Positions 1 through 7,523 of a stretch of 36,288 nt of DNA are shown piece by piece. A model generated the notes under the pieces. The model saw only the letters and a list, made by a program, of their open reading frames with translations. It searched no databases and was not told the DNA's origin. Source of the DNA: Tissierella pigra (lineage in GTDB: Bacteria > Bacillota > Clostridia > Tissierellales > Tissierellaceae); NCBI RefSeq assembly GCF_009695605.1, contig NZ_VUNQ01000034.1:1-36288 (forward strand), in the 5' to 3' direction. The position numbers and the translations under genes were made by a program. Positions within the stretch are counted from its first letter, which is position 1; every line of letters begins with the position of its first letter.

Positions 1-51
1 GTGGTGTTCATTACGAGTACAGAAAATAGTCTAACAATCTTAGGCTTTATT

Positions 52-85
52 GGCATGCTCAAGATTCCTGGGCTGCCTTTTTTTT
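52..85 (+). terminator. Terminator-like 3' end of an upstream plus-strand transcript
   Basis: An imperfect GC-rich stem (GGCA-t-GC at 52-58 against GCTGCC at 72-77) is followed by eight T residues (78-85), the form of a rho-independent terminator reading rightwards. The 26 bases before the T tract are far more GC-rich than their surroundings. No convincing protein end precedes it, so the transcript could be the 3' part of a structured RNA or the tail of a gene cut by the window edge. Confidence 0.4.
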
Positions 86-126
86 ATTTAATAGGAAAAG
101 TAGGACTTTCCTATTAAATAAAAAAA
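79..126. repeat. Perfect 20-bp inverted repeat, AT-rich hairpin
   Basis: Arms 79-98 and 107-126 are perfectly complementary around an 8-base loop. One arm begins in the T tract of the upstream terminator and the other runs into the A tract of the next terminator, so it probably acts as a bidirectional transcription barrier between the unseen left-hand transcript and the minus-strand gene at 154-768. Confidence 0.6.
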
Positions 127-150
127 GAAGAGAATTAACTCTTCTTTTTT
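121..150 (-). terminator. Rho-independent terminator of the 154-768 gene
   Basis: Perfect 12-bp arms (121-132 and 139-150) with a 6-base loop and a run of U on the minus strand lie three bases after the stop codon of the minus-strand gene. Confidence 0.75.
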
Positions 151-153
151 CAT

Positions 154-768
154 TTAACATGGTCCTCCACTATTTAATTGTGGTGGGAAAAATTCAGGAA
201 AGTCTGCATAGTCAAAAGCTTCACATATATCTGTTGGACTAAACTCTGTACATTCAGGCGGTGTTGGACAATATCCTAATGTTGGAATTAGTAGTTGTAC
301 AGTTCCTACTACTTTTATTATAATAAATGTTCCTATTACTAAGCTTAAAGTTTTTCCTGTTTGTACTGGAGGTGCTAAAACTTCTGACATTGTTTCAACA
401 ACTATTCTGAATTCAAATTCATCTCTAGAATCTGGAAGATATAATATTATATCCTTTAATATGTCTGGTAAAAATCCTTCAGCTACTACATTTCCGTTAC
501 AATCTAACACCTGGAATGGAATTCTTACAGTAAATCTTACCCTCCTAAAATTAGGGGTATCAGTGTCAGTAACTACTAATGTATTAGGTACTATAAATCC
601 AGGTCTAAATCTTACGCTTCCAAATGTCTTATCGCATAATTCTACTTCTACCTGTGGAAAACATTCTCTTTGCTGACAGGATGCAAATACCTTATCTGTA
701 ATTATGCAATCAAATTCCAAACATCGAAGAGCCTCAACTGTTCTTTCATTAATATTTAATTCAGCCAC
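154..768 (-). CDS. Hypothetical, probable spore-surface protein with Cys/Pro-rich tail
   Basis: About 204 residues, with no signal peptide and no clear membrane segment apart from a hydrophobic beta-like stretch near residues 140-165. The middle resembles the beta-strand-rich SPOCS/DUF3794 style of clostridial spore-coat proteins. The tail is rich in Cys, Pro and Phe (YCPTPPECTEF, DFPEFFPPQ) and ends in Cys, suggesting cross-linking. The start is set at GTG 766-768, eight bases after AAGGAG; an in-frame GTG at 775-777 overlaps that Shine-Dalgarno and is unlikely to be used. It is divergent from the 865-2181 gene and has its own terminator at 121-150. The spore-coat role is inference from composition. 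Confidence 0.6.
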   Translation of the reverse strand: MAELNINERTVEALRCLEFDCIITDKVFASCQQRECFPQVEVELCDKTFGSVRFRPGFIVPNTLVVTDTDTPNFRRVRFTVRIPFQVLDCNGNVVAEGFLPDILKDIILYLPDSRDEFEFRIVVETMSEVLAPPVQTGKTLSLVIGTFIIIKVVGTVQLLIPTLGYCPTPPECTEFSPTDICEAFDYADFPEFFPPQLNSGGPC

Positions 769-788
769 GCTATTCACTCCTTTTAATT

Positions 789-817
789 TAATATTTCTAT
801 TTTCATTATCATATTAT
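789..817 (+). promoter_or_regulatory. Possible sigma-E-type promoter
   Basis: TAATATT (789-795) fits the sigma-E -35 pattern KMATATT exactly. After 14 bases comes CATATTAT (810-817), a 6/8 match to CATACAMT. It sits about 48 bases before the start of the plus-strand gene at 865. Chance matches are likely in DNA this AT-rich. Confidence 0.35.
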
Positions 818-864
818 GTATATATAGACTAATGTGCTACTAAATTAATCGCGAGGTGAAAAAA

Positions 865-2181
865 ATGTTTAATCAAAATATTAGTATTATATTCAACTCT
901 AATGAAGAGACTTTTTTATTTGATTTATCAGCAAATAAGGAAATAGTTTACACAATTTATGATTCATTTTTTTACGAATTAGAATCAAAAAATATACTAG
1001 ATGAAAATATAATGAAATACTCTGTACTTATTGATAAGAATAACGTTATACATCTTATTGCTTTAACAAATACAGGAGAATTAAATTATTATAAATATAT
1101 AAAAGATAAGTGGATAAAAAACAATGTTGCTAAATTTGATTTAGCATCAAATTTATATAATCAAATGGAAATTCTAATGGTTAAAGATAAACTTCATATT
1201 ATATACAATTATTCCAATATAATTAATTCTAATATATGGACTATTCAACATGTAATCTTAAACGATAAAAATGGTGAAAGACATAATGCCATAAGATATA
1301 TATCAAAACGAATTCCAGATCCATTCTTTGTGGATGCAGATAGTTTAGGTAATATTCATATAGTATATAAAACATATATAAATAATGATTCCCAAATCTA
1401 TCATGGATTTTATAACCCATTTACTAAATCTTGGAGCTCTGTGTCTAAACTTATTTCTTCCAAAGACTTTAATAATATTTTTCCATTTTTATTTATAGAT
1501 TCAAAGGACAATATTCATATTCTATGGATAGCAGAATCAAAAGATAATCTAAACCTAAAATATCTACGAATGAAAGGTAGTGGAAAAGAAAAATACATAT
1601 GGAAAGAAATAGCCTTGCCTCATATGGGATTATCCAAAAATCATCCAATTATATTTGAAGAAAACAATGAGTTGAAACTCATATGTTTTTCCAAGGACTC
1701 CATGATACTTTCATCTTCCAAAGATTATGGAGATAGTTGGGTAAAGAAAGAAAACATTCCTTTACCACAGAATATCTCCATGGTTAAGTTTAACTCAAAT
1801 ATATTACTTTCAAAAAATCACATAAATTATGGTTATTTAAATACTTTAGAAGAACCTACGCTTTGTTTTTTAGAATTGTATCATAAAACTTCTCCCATAC
1901 TAACTAACGATGAATCTACTTTGGAATCAGAAGTTATTCATGAAGAGAATAATATAGAAGTAGACGAAAAAGCATCTCCTGAAGCAACAATTCTAGATTC
2001 TACATTCTTATATGAGTTGAAGAAGTTAGATGAAAAATTAGAAAAAATAATAGATAATCAATATATTTTAACTAAAATATTAGATAATCAACTTAATATT
2101 GAGAATAGGCTAGATGATCTCCAAAGAACTATAGATTCTAATAAAAAAAAAACATTTTTAAATAAGTTTTTTAATTCTTGA
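865..2181 (+). CDS. Hypothetical protein: beta-propeller-like repeats and C-terminal coiled coil
   Basis: About 438 residues with no signal peptide. Roughly residues 40-330 contain recurring blocks of the type 'D..NIHI(V/L)W' (for example DSLGNIHIVY, DSKDNIHILW), typical of sialidase/BNR-like propeller blades, including a K-D-Y-G-D-S-W asp-box-like motif. A Glu/Ser-rich linker follows, then a heptad-like helix (about 390-425) and a Lys-rich end. The start is ATG 865, seven bases after GAGGTG; the upstream in-frame GTG (856) is part of that ribosome site. Its 3' end overlaps the convergent DUF3343 gene by 11 bases. Function unknown; a sigma-E-like promoter and the neighbouring coat-like gene suggest a sporulation role, but that is inference. 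Confidence 0.75.
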   Translation: MFNQNISIIFNSNEETFLFDLSANKEIVYTIYDSFFYELESKNILDENIMKYSVLIDKNNVIHLIALTNTGELNYYKYIKDKWIKNNVAKFDLASNLYNQMEILMVKDKLHIIYNYSNIINSNIWTIQHVILNDKNGERHNAIRYISKRIPDPFFVDADSLGNIHIVYKTYINNDSQIYHGFYNPFTKSWSSVSKLISSKDFNNIFPFLFIDSKDNIHILWIAESKDNLNLKYLRMKGSGKEKYIWKEIALPHMGLSKNHPIIFEENNELKLICFSKDSMILSSSKDYGDSWVKKENIPLPQNISMVKFNSNILLSKNHINYGYLNTLEEPTLCFLELYHKTSPILTNDESTLESEVIHEENNIEVDEKASPEATILDSTFLYELKKLDEKLEKIIDNQYILTKILDNQLNIENRLDDLQRTIDSNKKKTFLNKFFNS

Positions 2182-2449
2182 TGATTACTTTTGAATACTT
2201 GTATTTACCTTGCAGTTTTTCACAAAAATATATCTCAGGAATCTCCATGTTTAACGCCTTGGCCTCATTAACTATAATATCTATATATCTTTCATCTTTA
2301 AATTTTATTCCATAATTGCATCCAGCCTTTATACTGCAAGGCAAAGATACTAGCTGAAATACCCTATATCCTACAGTTTCAAGTGTAGAATAAAGAAATA
2401 TGGCTTGATTTTTAGTTTCAAATACAGTTATATAATAATCATTGACCAT
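2171..2449 (-). CDS. DUF3343 family protein (putative Se/S carrier-like)
   Basis: A 92-residue soluble protein matching DUF3343: a short alpha/beta fold beginning with 'YYITVFETKNQAIFLYSTLETVGY', here split as YYITVFETKNQAIF and the helix after it, and a central pair of Cys (SLPCSIKAGCNYGIKF) characteristic of the family. Family members are often linked to selenium or sulfur relay proteins of the YedF/TusA type, but their biochemistry is unproven. GGGGGAG precedes ATG 2449. It ends inside the convergent upstream gene (11-base overlap). Confidence 0.8.
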   Translation of the reverse strand: MVNDYYITVFETKNQAIFLYSTLETVGYRVFQLVSLPCSIKAGCNYGIKFKDERYIDIIVNEAKALNMEIPEIYFCEKLQGKYKYSKVIIKN

Positions 2450-2590
2450 AATACTCCCCCCTATATATTAAGGTATTTACTTTACCATATATTGGTTACA
2501 ATTTTTACATGAAATTTTATTAATAATGAGAGTAGGTTATATCATTTATGATAAGATTATATATGATAACTATGCTATGGATAGACAAAA

Positions 2591-2620
2591 TAAAACAGGG
2601 AGCTAAAGCTCCCTGTTTTA
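2591..2620 (-). terminator. Rho-independent terminator of the threonine dehydrogenase gene
   Basis: Perfect 14-bp arms (2591-2604, 2607-2620) with a two-base centre and GGGAGCT core; on the minus strand it is followed by a T-rich run. It lies just beyond the stop codon at 2626. Confidence 0.9.
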
Positions 2621-2625
2621 TAATA

Positions 2626-3582
2626 TTATAAACCTAATTTAATTTTTAATTTATCTAACATATCTTTAGTCATAGCGTCTAAATCATATTTTGGATTCCA
2701 GCCCCATTCTTCTCTAGCAGCTGAATCGTCTAAAGAGTTTGGCCAAGTATCAGCAATAGCCTGTCTTACTGGGTCTACTTCATAGTCTAATTCAAATTCT
2801 GGAATAACTTTTTTAATTGATGCCGCTAACATTTCTGGGTCAAAGCTCATTGCAGTTACGTTAAAAGCATTTCTGTGGATTAGTTTAGCTGGGTCTGCTT
2901 CCATTAAATCCACTATGGCATCAAGAGCATCTGGCATATACATCATATCCATCTTTGTATCTTTACCTATAAAGCTAGTATACTTTTTATTCTTTAAGGC
3001 ATCGTAATAAATATGAACTGCATAATCTGTAGTTCCTCCTCCTGGTAATGTTTCATAAGAAATAAGACCTGGGAAACGAACTCCTCTAGTATCTACTCCA
3101 AATCTTTTAAAGTAGTAATCACATAATAATTCTCCAGCTACTTTAGTAACACCATACATTGTAGTTGGTCTTTGAATTGTGTCTTGTGGAGTATTATCTG
3201 GTGGAGTAGTTGGTCCAAAAGCAGCAATTGAAGATGGAGTATATACCATACAGTTTTCTTCTCTAGCAACTTCAAGAATATTATATAATCCATTCATATT
3301 TATATCCCAACACTGTTCTGGATACTTTTCACCAACAGCTGAAAGAATAGCAGCAAGGTTTATAATAGTATTTACATTATGTTTTTTAACTATTTCAGAT
3401 ACGTCTTTGCCTTTAGTTATATCAACTATTTCAAAAGGACCAGATTCTATTAACTTCTCATGACCTTCCTTTATTCTTCTACCACTGGCAATTACATTGT
3501 TCTCTCCATAAACTCTTCTTAGTTCAGTTGTAAGTTCTGAACCAATTTGTCCTAATGCACCTGTTACTAATATTTTTCTCAT
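2626..3582 (-). CDS. L-threonine 3-dehydrogenase, SDR type (NAD-dependent epimerase family)
   Basis: Oxidises L-threonine to 2-amino-3-oxobutyrate with NAD+. The 318-residue protein is an extended SDR: Rossmann motif TGALGQIG (G8, G11, G14), then the SDR pair Y143-x3-K147 with an upstream Ser in YTPSSIAAFGP. The N-terminal block IGSELTTELRRVYG and the C-terminal WPNSLDD...EEWGW region are characteristic of bacterial SDR-type threonine dehydrogenases rather than sugar epimerases. The start is ATG 3582, six bases after GGAGGTG; the GTG three codons earlier is part of that ribosome site. It is monocistronic with a strong terminator. No 2-amino-3-ketobutyrate CoA-ligase gene is in the window, so the product's fate (glycine plus acetyl-CoA) is inferred. 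Confidence 0.85.
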   Translation of the reverse strand: MRKILVTGALGQIGSELTTELRRVYGENNVIASGRRIKEGHEKLIESGPFEIVDITKGKDVSEIVKKHNVNTIINLAAILSAVGEKYPEQCWDINMNGLYNILEVAREENCMVYTPSSIAAFGPTTPPDNTPQDTIQRPTTMYGVTKVAGELLCDYYFKRFGVDTRGVRFPGLISYETLPGGGTTDYAVHIYYDALKNKKYTSFIGKDTKMDMMYMPDALDAIVDLMEADPAKLIHRNAFNVTAMSFDPEMLAASIKKVIPEFELDYEVDPVRQAIADTWPNSLDDSAAREEWGWNPKYDLDAMTKDMLDKLKIKLGL

Positions 3583-3662
3583 TATATGCACCTCCGCAGT
3601 ATTTAATATCCTTAGCTCGTTATAATTATATCATGAATTGTAAATTTTGGATATGCTTTTTA

Positions 3663-4490
3663 TTAATAAAAACAAATTCCTATACCTTTAGGACCCAAAT
3701 GAGCTCCAATTACTGGACCTAACTCATCTATAGTAACTAAAGCTTTTGGAAACCTTTCCTCTAACATACTTTTAAATTTTACAGCAGAATCAATATCCAT
3801 TACATGACAGATTCCTATTTTTTCTACATTTTGGGGCACTTTATCTATTATTGAAGCTATGGCTTTATTTTTACCCCTTATTTTTTCTAATAACTGAAGT
3901 TCCCCATCTTTTAGTTGAATTATAGGTTTGATATTCAGTAAATTTCCCATAGTGGCTTGAACTGATGAAAGCCTTCCTCCCCTACCTAAATATTCTAAGG
4001 TTTCAGTAGTTAAATACACTTTCATCTTTAGTTTTTTAGAGTTTATATGAGCTTCAATTTCCTCTGAGTTTTTTCCTTTCTTAGCCATTTCCACTGCATC
4101 CTCAACTAAAAATCTTATATTTGCTGCAGCATTTCTGGAATCTATAATAGTAATTTTTTTACCCTCTAGCATATTCTTTGCAAGTGTTGCACTGTTATAA
4201 GTACCACTTAAACTAGAAGACAAAAGAATGGCTATTATCTCATCATATCCCTCTTCAAAAGACTTTATAAATACATTTAAAAAATCTCCTGCTGCTGGTT
4301 GTGAAGTAGATGGAAATAACTTTGTACTACTTAGTTTGTTGTAAAAATTTTTAAATTCACCCGGAAAAGGTTCTTTACCTATTTCCTCTCCAAATATATA
4401 GTTCAGAGGTACTACTGTTATATTCTCTTTGTTCACATATTCTTTCGAGATATATCCTGTACTATCAACGATTATCTTTATTTTTGACAT
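3663..4490 (-). CDS. DegV family fatty-acid-binding protein
   Basis: 275 residues, the normal DegV length. Family hallmarks are the N-terminal KIIVDSTGYIS, the STSQPAAGDF loop, LSSSLSGTYNSA, IDSRNAA and the ETLEYLGRGGRLSS segment, with GPVIGAHLGPKGIG at the end. DegV proteins bind a fatty acid between two alpha/beta domains; in fatty-acid-kinase systems (FakB) they present it to FakA for phosphorylation, but no FakA gene is present here. The start is ATG 4490, seven bases after AGGAGG; two earlier in-frame ATGs overlap or precede that site. It appears to be transcribed alone. Confidence 0.88.
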   Translation of the reverse strand: MSKIKIIVDSTGYISKEYVNKENITVVPLNYIFGEEIGKEPFPGEFKNFYNKLSSTKLFPSTSQPAAGDFLNVFIKSFEEGYDEIIAILLSSSLSGTYNSATLAKNMLEGKKITIIDSRNAAANIRFLVEDAVEMAKKGKNSEEIEAHINSKKLKMKVYLTTETLEYLGRGGRLSSVQATMGNLLNIKPIIQLKDGELQLLEKIRGKNKAIASIIDKVPQNVEKIGICHVMDIDSAVKFKSMLEERFPKALVTIDELGPVIGAHLGPKGIGICFY

Positions 4491-4833
4491 TTGCATTCCT
4501 CCTAACATGTAAATAATTCCACAATTAAATAATAGCAGAATTATTATATTATTTCATACTTTAATTTATTTTACAACTATTATCTGATTCTTATTACTTG
4601 ATTTTTAAAAATATTGTACTTAGTTCTTAATTCTTTTAATAATCTTATCTTTTTTATGCTTCATATTCCGTAATTCATTTTTTTGCTAAACCGTTTTTTA
4701 TATTTTCTTCTTCTATAAAAAACACTGATAACCCACCTAATCGTACACGAGTACCTACTGCTGACATATGAGTGCATATATTCTAGTATTGGCTGAAATA
4801 AAGCATATAATACGATTTGTGACGGGTGTTTTC

Positions 4834-4862
4834 TTGACTTACTATTTGATTAATGGTATACT
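4834..4862 (+). promoter_or_regulatory. Sigma-A promoter of the AbrB/DUF998 operon
   Basis: TTGACT (4834-4839), a 17-base spacer and TATACT (4857-4862): a near-consensus housekeeping promoter 44 bases before the start codon. The rest of the gene-free stretch 4509-4833 is AT-rich, with nothing recognisable. Confidence 0.85.
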
Positions 4863-4885
4863 TTTCACATTGGTATGAAAAGTAT
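4858..4885. promoter_or_regulatory. Dyad operator overlapping the -10 box
   Basis: Perfect 10-bp inverted repeat ATACTTTTCA (4858-4867) / TGAAAAGTAT (4876-4885) with an 8-base centre. It overlaps the -10 element and the expected start site, a position suited to repression. The obvious candidate repressor is the AbrB-like protein encoded immediately downstream (inference). Confidence 0.6.
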
Positions 4886-4905
4886 GAATATGGAGGGGAT
4901 TGAAA

Positions 4906-5136
4906 ATGTCATTACCAAAAGGTAAACATATTTTTGGAACAGTCAAGGTAGGAGAACGAGGACAAATTGTAATTCCTAAAGAAGCAAGAGATTTGTTTGA
5001 TATAAAACCAGGAGACACTTTATTGGTTTTAGGAGATGAGGAACAAGGAATTGCTATTGCAAAAGCCGATGTTATGCAAGAAGTTGCAATAAAAATCCTT
5101 AAAGGTTTAGGAGGGTTTAAGCCAGATGATAAATAA
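4906..5136 (+). CDS. AbrB/MazE/SpoVT-type DNA-binding regulator
   Basis: 76 residues. The swapped-hairpin AbrB DNA-binding domain is clear: VKVGERGQIVIPKEARDLFDIKPGDTLLVLGDEEQGIAI, described here as the GERGQIVIPKEAR core followed by the 'IKPGD' turn. Such proteins bind DNA as dimers and often control their own operon. The start is ATG 4906, seven bases after GGAGGGG; the in-frame TTG at 4900 is within the spacer. It overlaps the next gene by 11 bases, so the two are probably co-translated. The promoter and dyad at 4834-4885 suggest autorepression. Confidence 0.9.
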   Translation: MSLPKGKHIFGTVKVGERGQIVIPKEARDLFDIKPGDTLLVLGDEEQGIAIAKADVMQEVAIKILKGLGGFKPDDK

Positions 5137-5782
5137 TATGGCAAAATTCTTTAGTATGTCAAATGTAGGCTTTATTCTCTTACTCATTGCAACGATTGGG
5201 GATTTGGTTATACCTTTTTTTCTTGCACCATTTTGTAAAAAATATAATCATTTGACAATGGTAATGAGTTTGTTAGGTAATCATAATTCCCCAATACATT
5301 TAATATATAACTTGTGGCTCATTGCTGCAGGAATTATGCTTATTCATGGTAGTTTAAAATTGTATGCAATATATTTACCTACTTCAAATATACTTTCAAA
5401 AGTATTGCTATTTTGTGTAGTATTTTATGCTATTGGAGCCTGTATATTATCTGGTATATTTTCAGTTGGAGAAACAAAGACACTTACAACTCTACCCGAA
5501 AAAATACATGGATATGGCTCTGTTTTAGGATTTTTTGTTTTAACCTTTATTCCCTTAATTATTGGGATTGTATCTATACACTCAAACGATATAGTTTGTA
5601 GTGTTATGTCATTTATATTTTTTGCTTTAGCTATAATGTTTTTTGCTTTGTTTATAATGGCTGATAAGGCAAGGTTTGAAAATACTATAATTTCTAATGA
5701 GGGAATATGGCAAAGATTAAGTTTGTTTTGTATGTATGCGCCAATCATTATAGTTTCATTCAAAAATATATTTATGAAATGA
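5126..5782 (+). CDS. DUF998-like multi-pass membrane protein
   Basis: 218 residues with about six hydrophobic segments. The topology and motifs (an N-terminal GDLVIPFFLAP, a central NHNSPIH-like loop, and PEKIHGYGSVLGF with a conserved His) fit the DUF998 family of six-helix membrane proteins of unknown function. It starts at ATG 5126, inside the AbrB gene, ten bases after AGGAGGG; ATG 5138 is an alternative. Its pairing with an AbrB-type repressor suggests a regulated membrane function, but no substrate can be named. Confidence 0.7.
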   Translation: MINNMAKFFSMSNVGFILLLIATIGDLVIPFFLAPFCKKYNHLTMVMSLLGNHNSPIHLIYNLWLIAAGIMLIHGSLKLYAIYLPTSNILSKVLLFCVVFYAIGACILSGIFSVGETKTLTTLPEKIHGYGSVLGFFVLTFIPLIIGIVSIHSNDIVCSVMSFIFFALAIMFFALFIMADKARFENTIISNEGIWQRLSLFCMYAPIIIVSFKNIFMK

Positions 5783-5932
5783 AGTGCTACAATGATACTA
5801 TAAAATTGTAAATGCACAAAATCAAATAATGAGGGTTGTTAAGTCACCATTTGAAGTCATATATACTAAGGATTCAGTAACAAAATTAGCTAATAAAATA
5901 CTTGACTTAATGGAAACTATTATATTTTTATT

Positions 5933-5961
5933 AACACTTTACCATTACTTTACATATTCTA
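5933..5961 (+). promoter_or_regulatory. Sigma-K-like promoter of the 40-residue protein gene
   Basis: AACA (5933-5936), a 16-base gap and CATATTCTA (5953-5961) match the sigma-K pattern AC-N16/17-CATANNNTA. A small stem (GAGTG 5966-5970 / CACTC 5975-5979) follows at the expected transcript start. The same arrangement with similar sequence occurs at 33383-33429 before a paralogous gene, which strengthens both calls. Confidence 0.6.
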
Positions 5962-6013
5962 TAATGAGTGCTTTCACTCGTTTATAAATATTAATAATAT
6001 AGGGGGTGTCTTC

Positions 6014-6136
6014 ATGGGTGGCTTATTTGGAGGAAGAGGCTGTGATAATGATGATTCTTTATTATTCTTCTTTTTACTATTAGTGGTTCTTTTTACTAAT
6101 AGTGGTTGCTTTGGCGGCGGAGGTCGTAGATGCTAA
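6014..6136 (+). CDS. Small hydrophobic Gly/Cys protein, probable sporulation protein (paralogue of 33459-33578)
   Basis: 40 residues: a short polar N-terminus (MGGLFGGRGCDNDD), one hydrophobic helix (SLLFFFLLLVVLF) and a Cys/Gly/Arg tail ending in RRC. The start is supported by AGGGGGTG eight bases upstream. It shares the D-[DS]-S-LLFFFLLLVV core with the 39-residue protein at 33459. Small single-helix Gly/Cys proteins of this kind (like the YjcZ group) are common in endospore formers. The sigma-K-like promoter points to late mother-cell expression. A strong terminator follows. Exact role unknown. Confidence 0.75.
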   Translation: MGGLFGGRGCDNDDSLLFFFLLLVVLFTNSGCFGGGGRRC

Positions 6137-6144
6137 TATAATAT

Positions 6145-6173
6145 AAATGCCCTAGATTTTTTCTAGGGCATTT
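6145..6173. terminator. Bidirectional terminator between convergent genes
   Basis: Perfect 12-bp arms AAATGCCCTAGA (6145-6156) / TCTAGGGCATTT (6162-6173) around five T. T-rich DNA follows on the plus strand. It serves the small gene ending at 6136 and probably the antiporter gene ending at 6180 on the other strand. Confidence 0.85.
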
Positions 6174-6179
6174 GTTTGT

Positions 6180-7358
6180 TTATTTACTTAATAAGTGCTT
6201 CGCAGAAATATTTATTCCTATTGCTCCCAGTGGTGCTGTAATTAATATGGATAATACTGCGATAGCCAATATAATATCTCCTGATTCTACTCCTAGTGAC
6301 AGTGGTACTGCTCCCATTGCAGCCTGAACTGTTGCCTTCGGTATATAGGCAATAACACAAAATATCCTCTCTTTCCAATTTAAATCTGTGTTCAATAAAG
6401 AAAACATTACTCCTATACTTCTACCTATAAGACCAATTAATAATACTATGATTCCTATTTTACCTGCATTAAGTGCAACTCCAATATTTACCTCAGCTCC
6501 TACTAATACAAATAGCATTATTTCAGCAAAAATCCATATTTCATTAAACTTTCCTGCTAGTTTTTTACCTACCTTTGGTATCTTTTCAATTATAATAGCT
6601 CCTATAGTCATAACTCCTAATAATGAAGCTAAGGATACCTTTGTCTTTAGTAGTTCTTCTAATTCAGTAAATAAAATACATAGTCCTAGTATTAATAAAA
6701 CTTTCTTTGTATCTTTTATATTATATTTATTAAATATCTTCACTACTATGATTCCAACAATAGCACCTATCAAAACTCCCAATAATATTGATATTGGAAT
6801 ATTTAATAACTGCATACCTATATTGATATTGGACCCACTATATAAACCTAAAAATCCACTGAATATAGTAATTGCAATTACATCGTCAATAGAGGCTCCT
6901 GCCAATATTAATGTTGGTATTCCTTTATCTGTTCCAATATTATTTTCCATCAGTTTTAACATAGAGGGAACTACAACAGCAGGAGAAACTGCAGCAATAA
7001 TAAATCCTAACATTCCTCCCTCAACAAAAGAAAAATCCAAGAACTTAACTGATGCAAATGCAATGAAAAATCCTTCTACCAAGCCTGGTATACAGCTCAT
7101 TTTAAGTGCAATTTTTCCGACTTTCTTTAAATCACTTTTATTTATACCAAATCCTGCCCTAAGCAAAATTACGATTAATGCAATTTTTCTTAAATCAGCA
7201 GAGGAAGTTAACATATCCTTTCCAATTAAATTAAATCCATAAGGTCCTATTATTATTCCTAATATTATCATTCCTAGAAGTCCTGGTAATTTTATTTTTT
7301 CAAATAACTTGTTTACCAACAACCCTAATAATAAAATAATTCCTAAACTCTTGGCCAT
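6180..7358 (-). CDS. CPA-type cation:proton antiporter under fluoride riboswitch control
   Basis: 392 residues, about 12 membrane helices and no TrkA domain: a short CPA-family Na+/H+ exchanger. Features are the N-terminal KLFEKIKLPGLLGMIILGIIIGP block and a mid-membrane AGASIDDVIAI motif (the ion-binding Asp pair region), then GAEVNIG and PKATVQAAMG, seen in NhaP/KefB-type exchangers. The start is ATG 7358, six bases after AAAGGAGAG; the earlier in-frame ATG (7376) precedes that site. The leader carries a fluoride riboswitch and sigma-A promoter (7388-7510). Known fluoride switches mostly control CrcB/Fluc or CLC-F and occasionally Na+/H+ antiporters, so this transporter is probably part of the fluoride/weak-acid response; whether it moves fluoride itself is not established. 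Confidence 0.9.
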   Translation of the reverse strand: MAKSLGIILLLGLLVNKLFEKIKLPGLLGMIILGIIIGPYGFNLIGKDMLTSSADLRKIALIVILLRAGFGINKSDLKKVGKIALKMSCIPGLVEGFFIAFASVKFLDFSFVEGGMLGFIIAAVSPAVVVPSMLKLMENNIGTDKGIPTLILAGASIDDVIAITIFSGFLGLYSGSNINIGMQLLNIPISILLGVLIGAIVGIIVVKIFNKYNIKDTKKVLLILGLCILFTELEELLKTKVSLASLLGVMTIGAIIIEKIPKVGKKLAGKFNEIWIFAEIMLFVLVGAEVNIGVALNAGKIGIIVLLIGLIGRSIGVMFSLLNTDLNWKERIFCVIAYIPKATVQAAMGAVPLSLGVESGDIILAIAVLSILITAPLGAIGINISAKHLLSK

Positions 7359-7387
7359 AAAATTCTCTCCTTTCATGTGACTATAAA

Positions 7388-7471
7388 CAAAAAAACTCCT
7401 ACAGAAATACTATAGTATTTCTGTAGGAGTCATTAGCTTTAAGCAATTTCGGTGAACTCCATCACCCTCTA
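7388..7471 (-). promoter_or_regulatory. Fluoride (crcB) riboswitch with terminator platform
   Basis: Read on the minus strand from 7471. The first hairpin is GGTGA-TGGAGT-TCACC. A linker GAAATT, a short stem GCT-TAA-AGC, and then TAATGACTCCTAC follow, closely matching the crcB motif. The loop GGAGT (7456-7460) can pair with ACTCC (7426-7430), the pseudoknot that forms the fluoride pocket. ACTCC is also the first part of a perfect 36-bp palindrome (7395-7430) followed by seven U, an intrinsic terminator. Aptamer and terminator are therefore mutually exclusive: fluoride should favour read-through into the antiporter gene. Confidence 0.93.
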
Positions 7472-7481
7472 TTGTATTATC

Positions 7482-7510
7482 AGTATAGTACTAAACTTTA
7501 ATTGTGTCAA
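7482..7510 (-). promoter_or_regulatory. Sigma-A promoter of the fluoride riboswitch transcript
   Basis: On the minus strand: TTGACA (7505-7510), a 17-base spacer and TATACT (7482-7487). Transcription would start near 7475, just before the aptamer. Confidence 0.9.
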
Positions 7511-7523
7511 GAAGCTTTTTAAT

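Noticed and set aside
5829-5987. 52-codon plus-strand ORF (MRVVKSPFEVIYTKD...)
   Set aside because: It has no ribosome site, its 3' part overlaps the sigma-K-like promoter, and the product matches nothing I know; it could be a gene remnant but cannot be supported.
6388-7242. Long plus-strand open frame opposite the antiporter gene
   Set aside because: It is the complement of a well-supported membrane-protein gene and has low-complexity Ile/Asn/Pro content; shadow frame.
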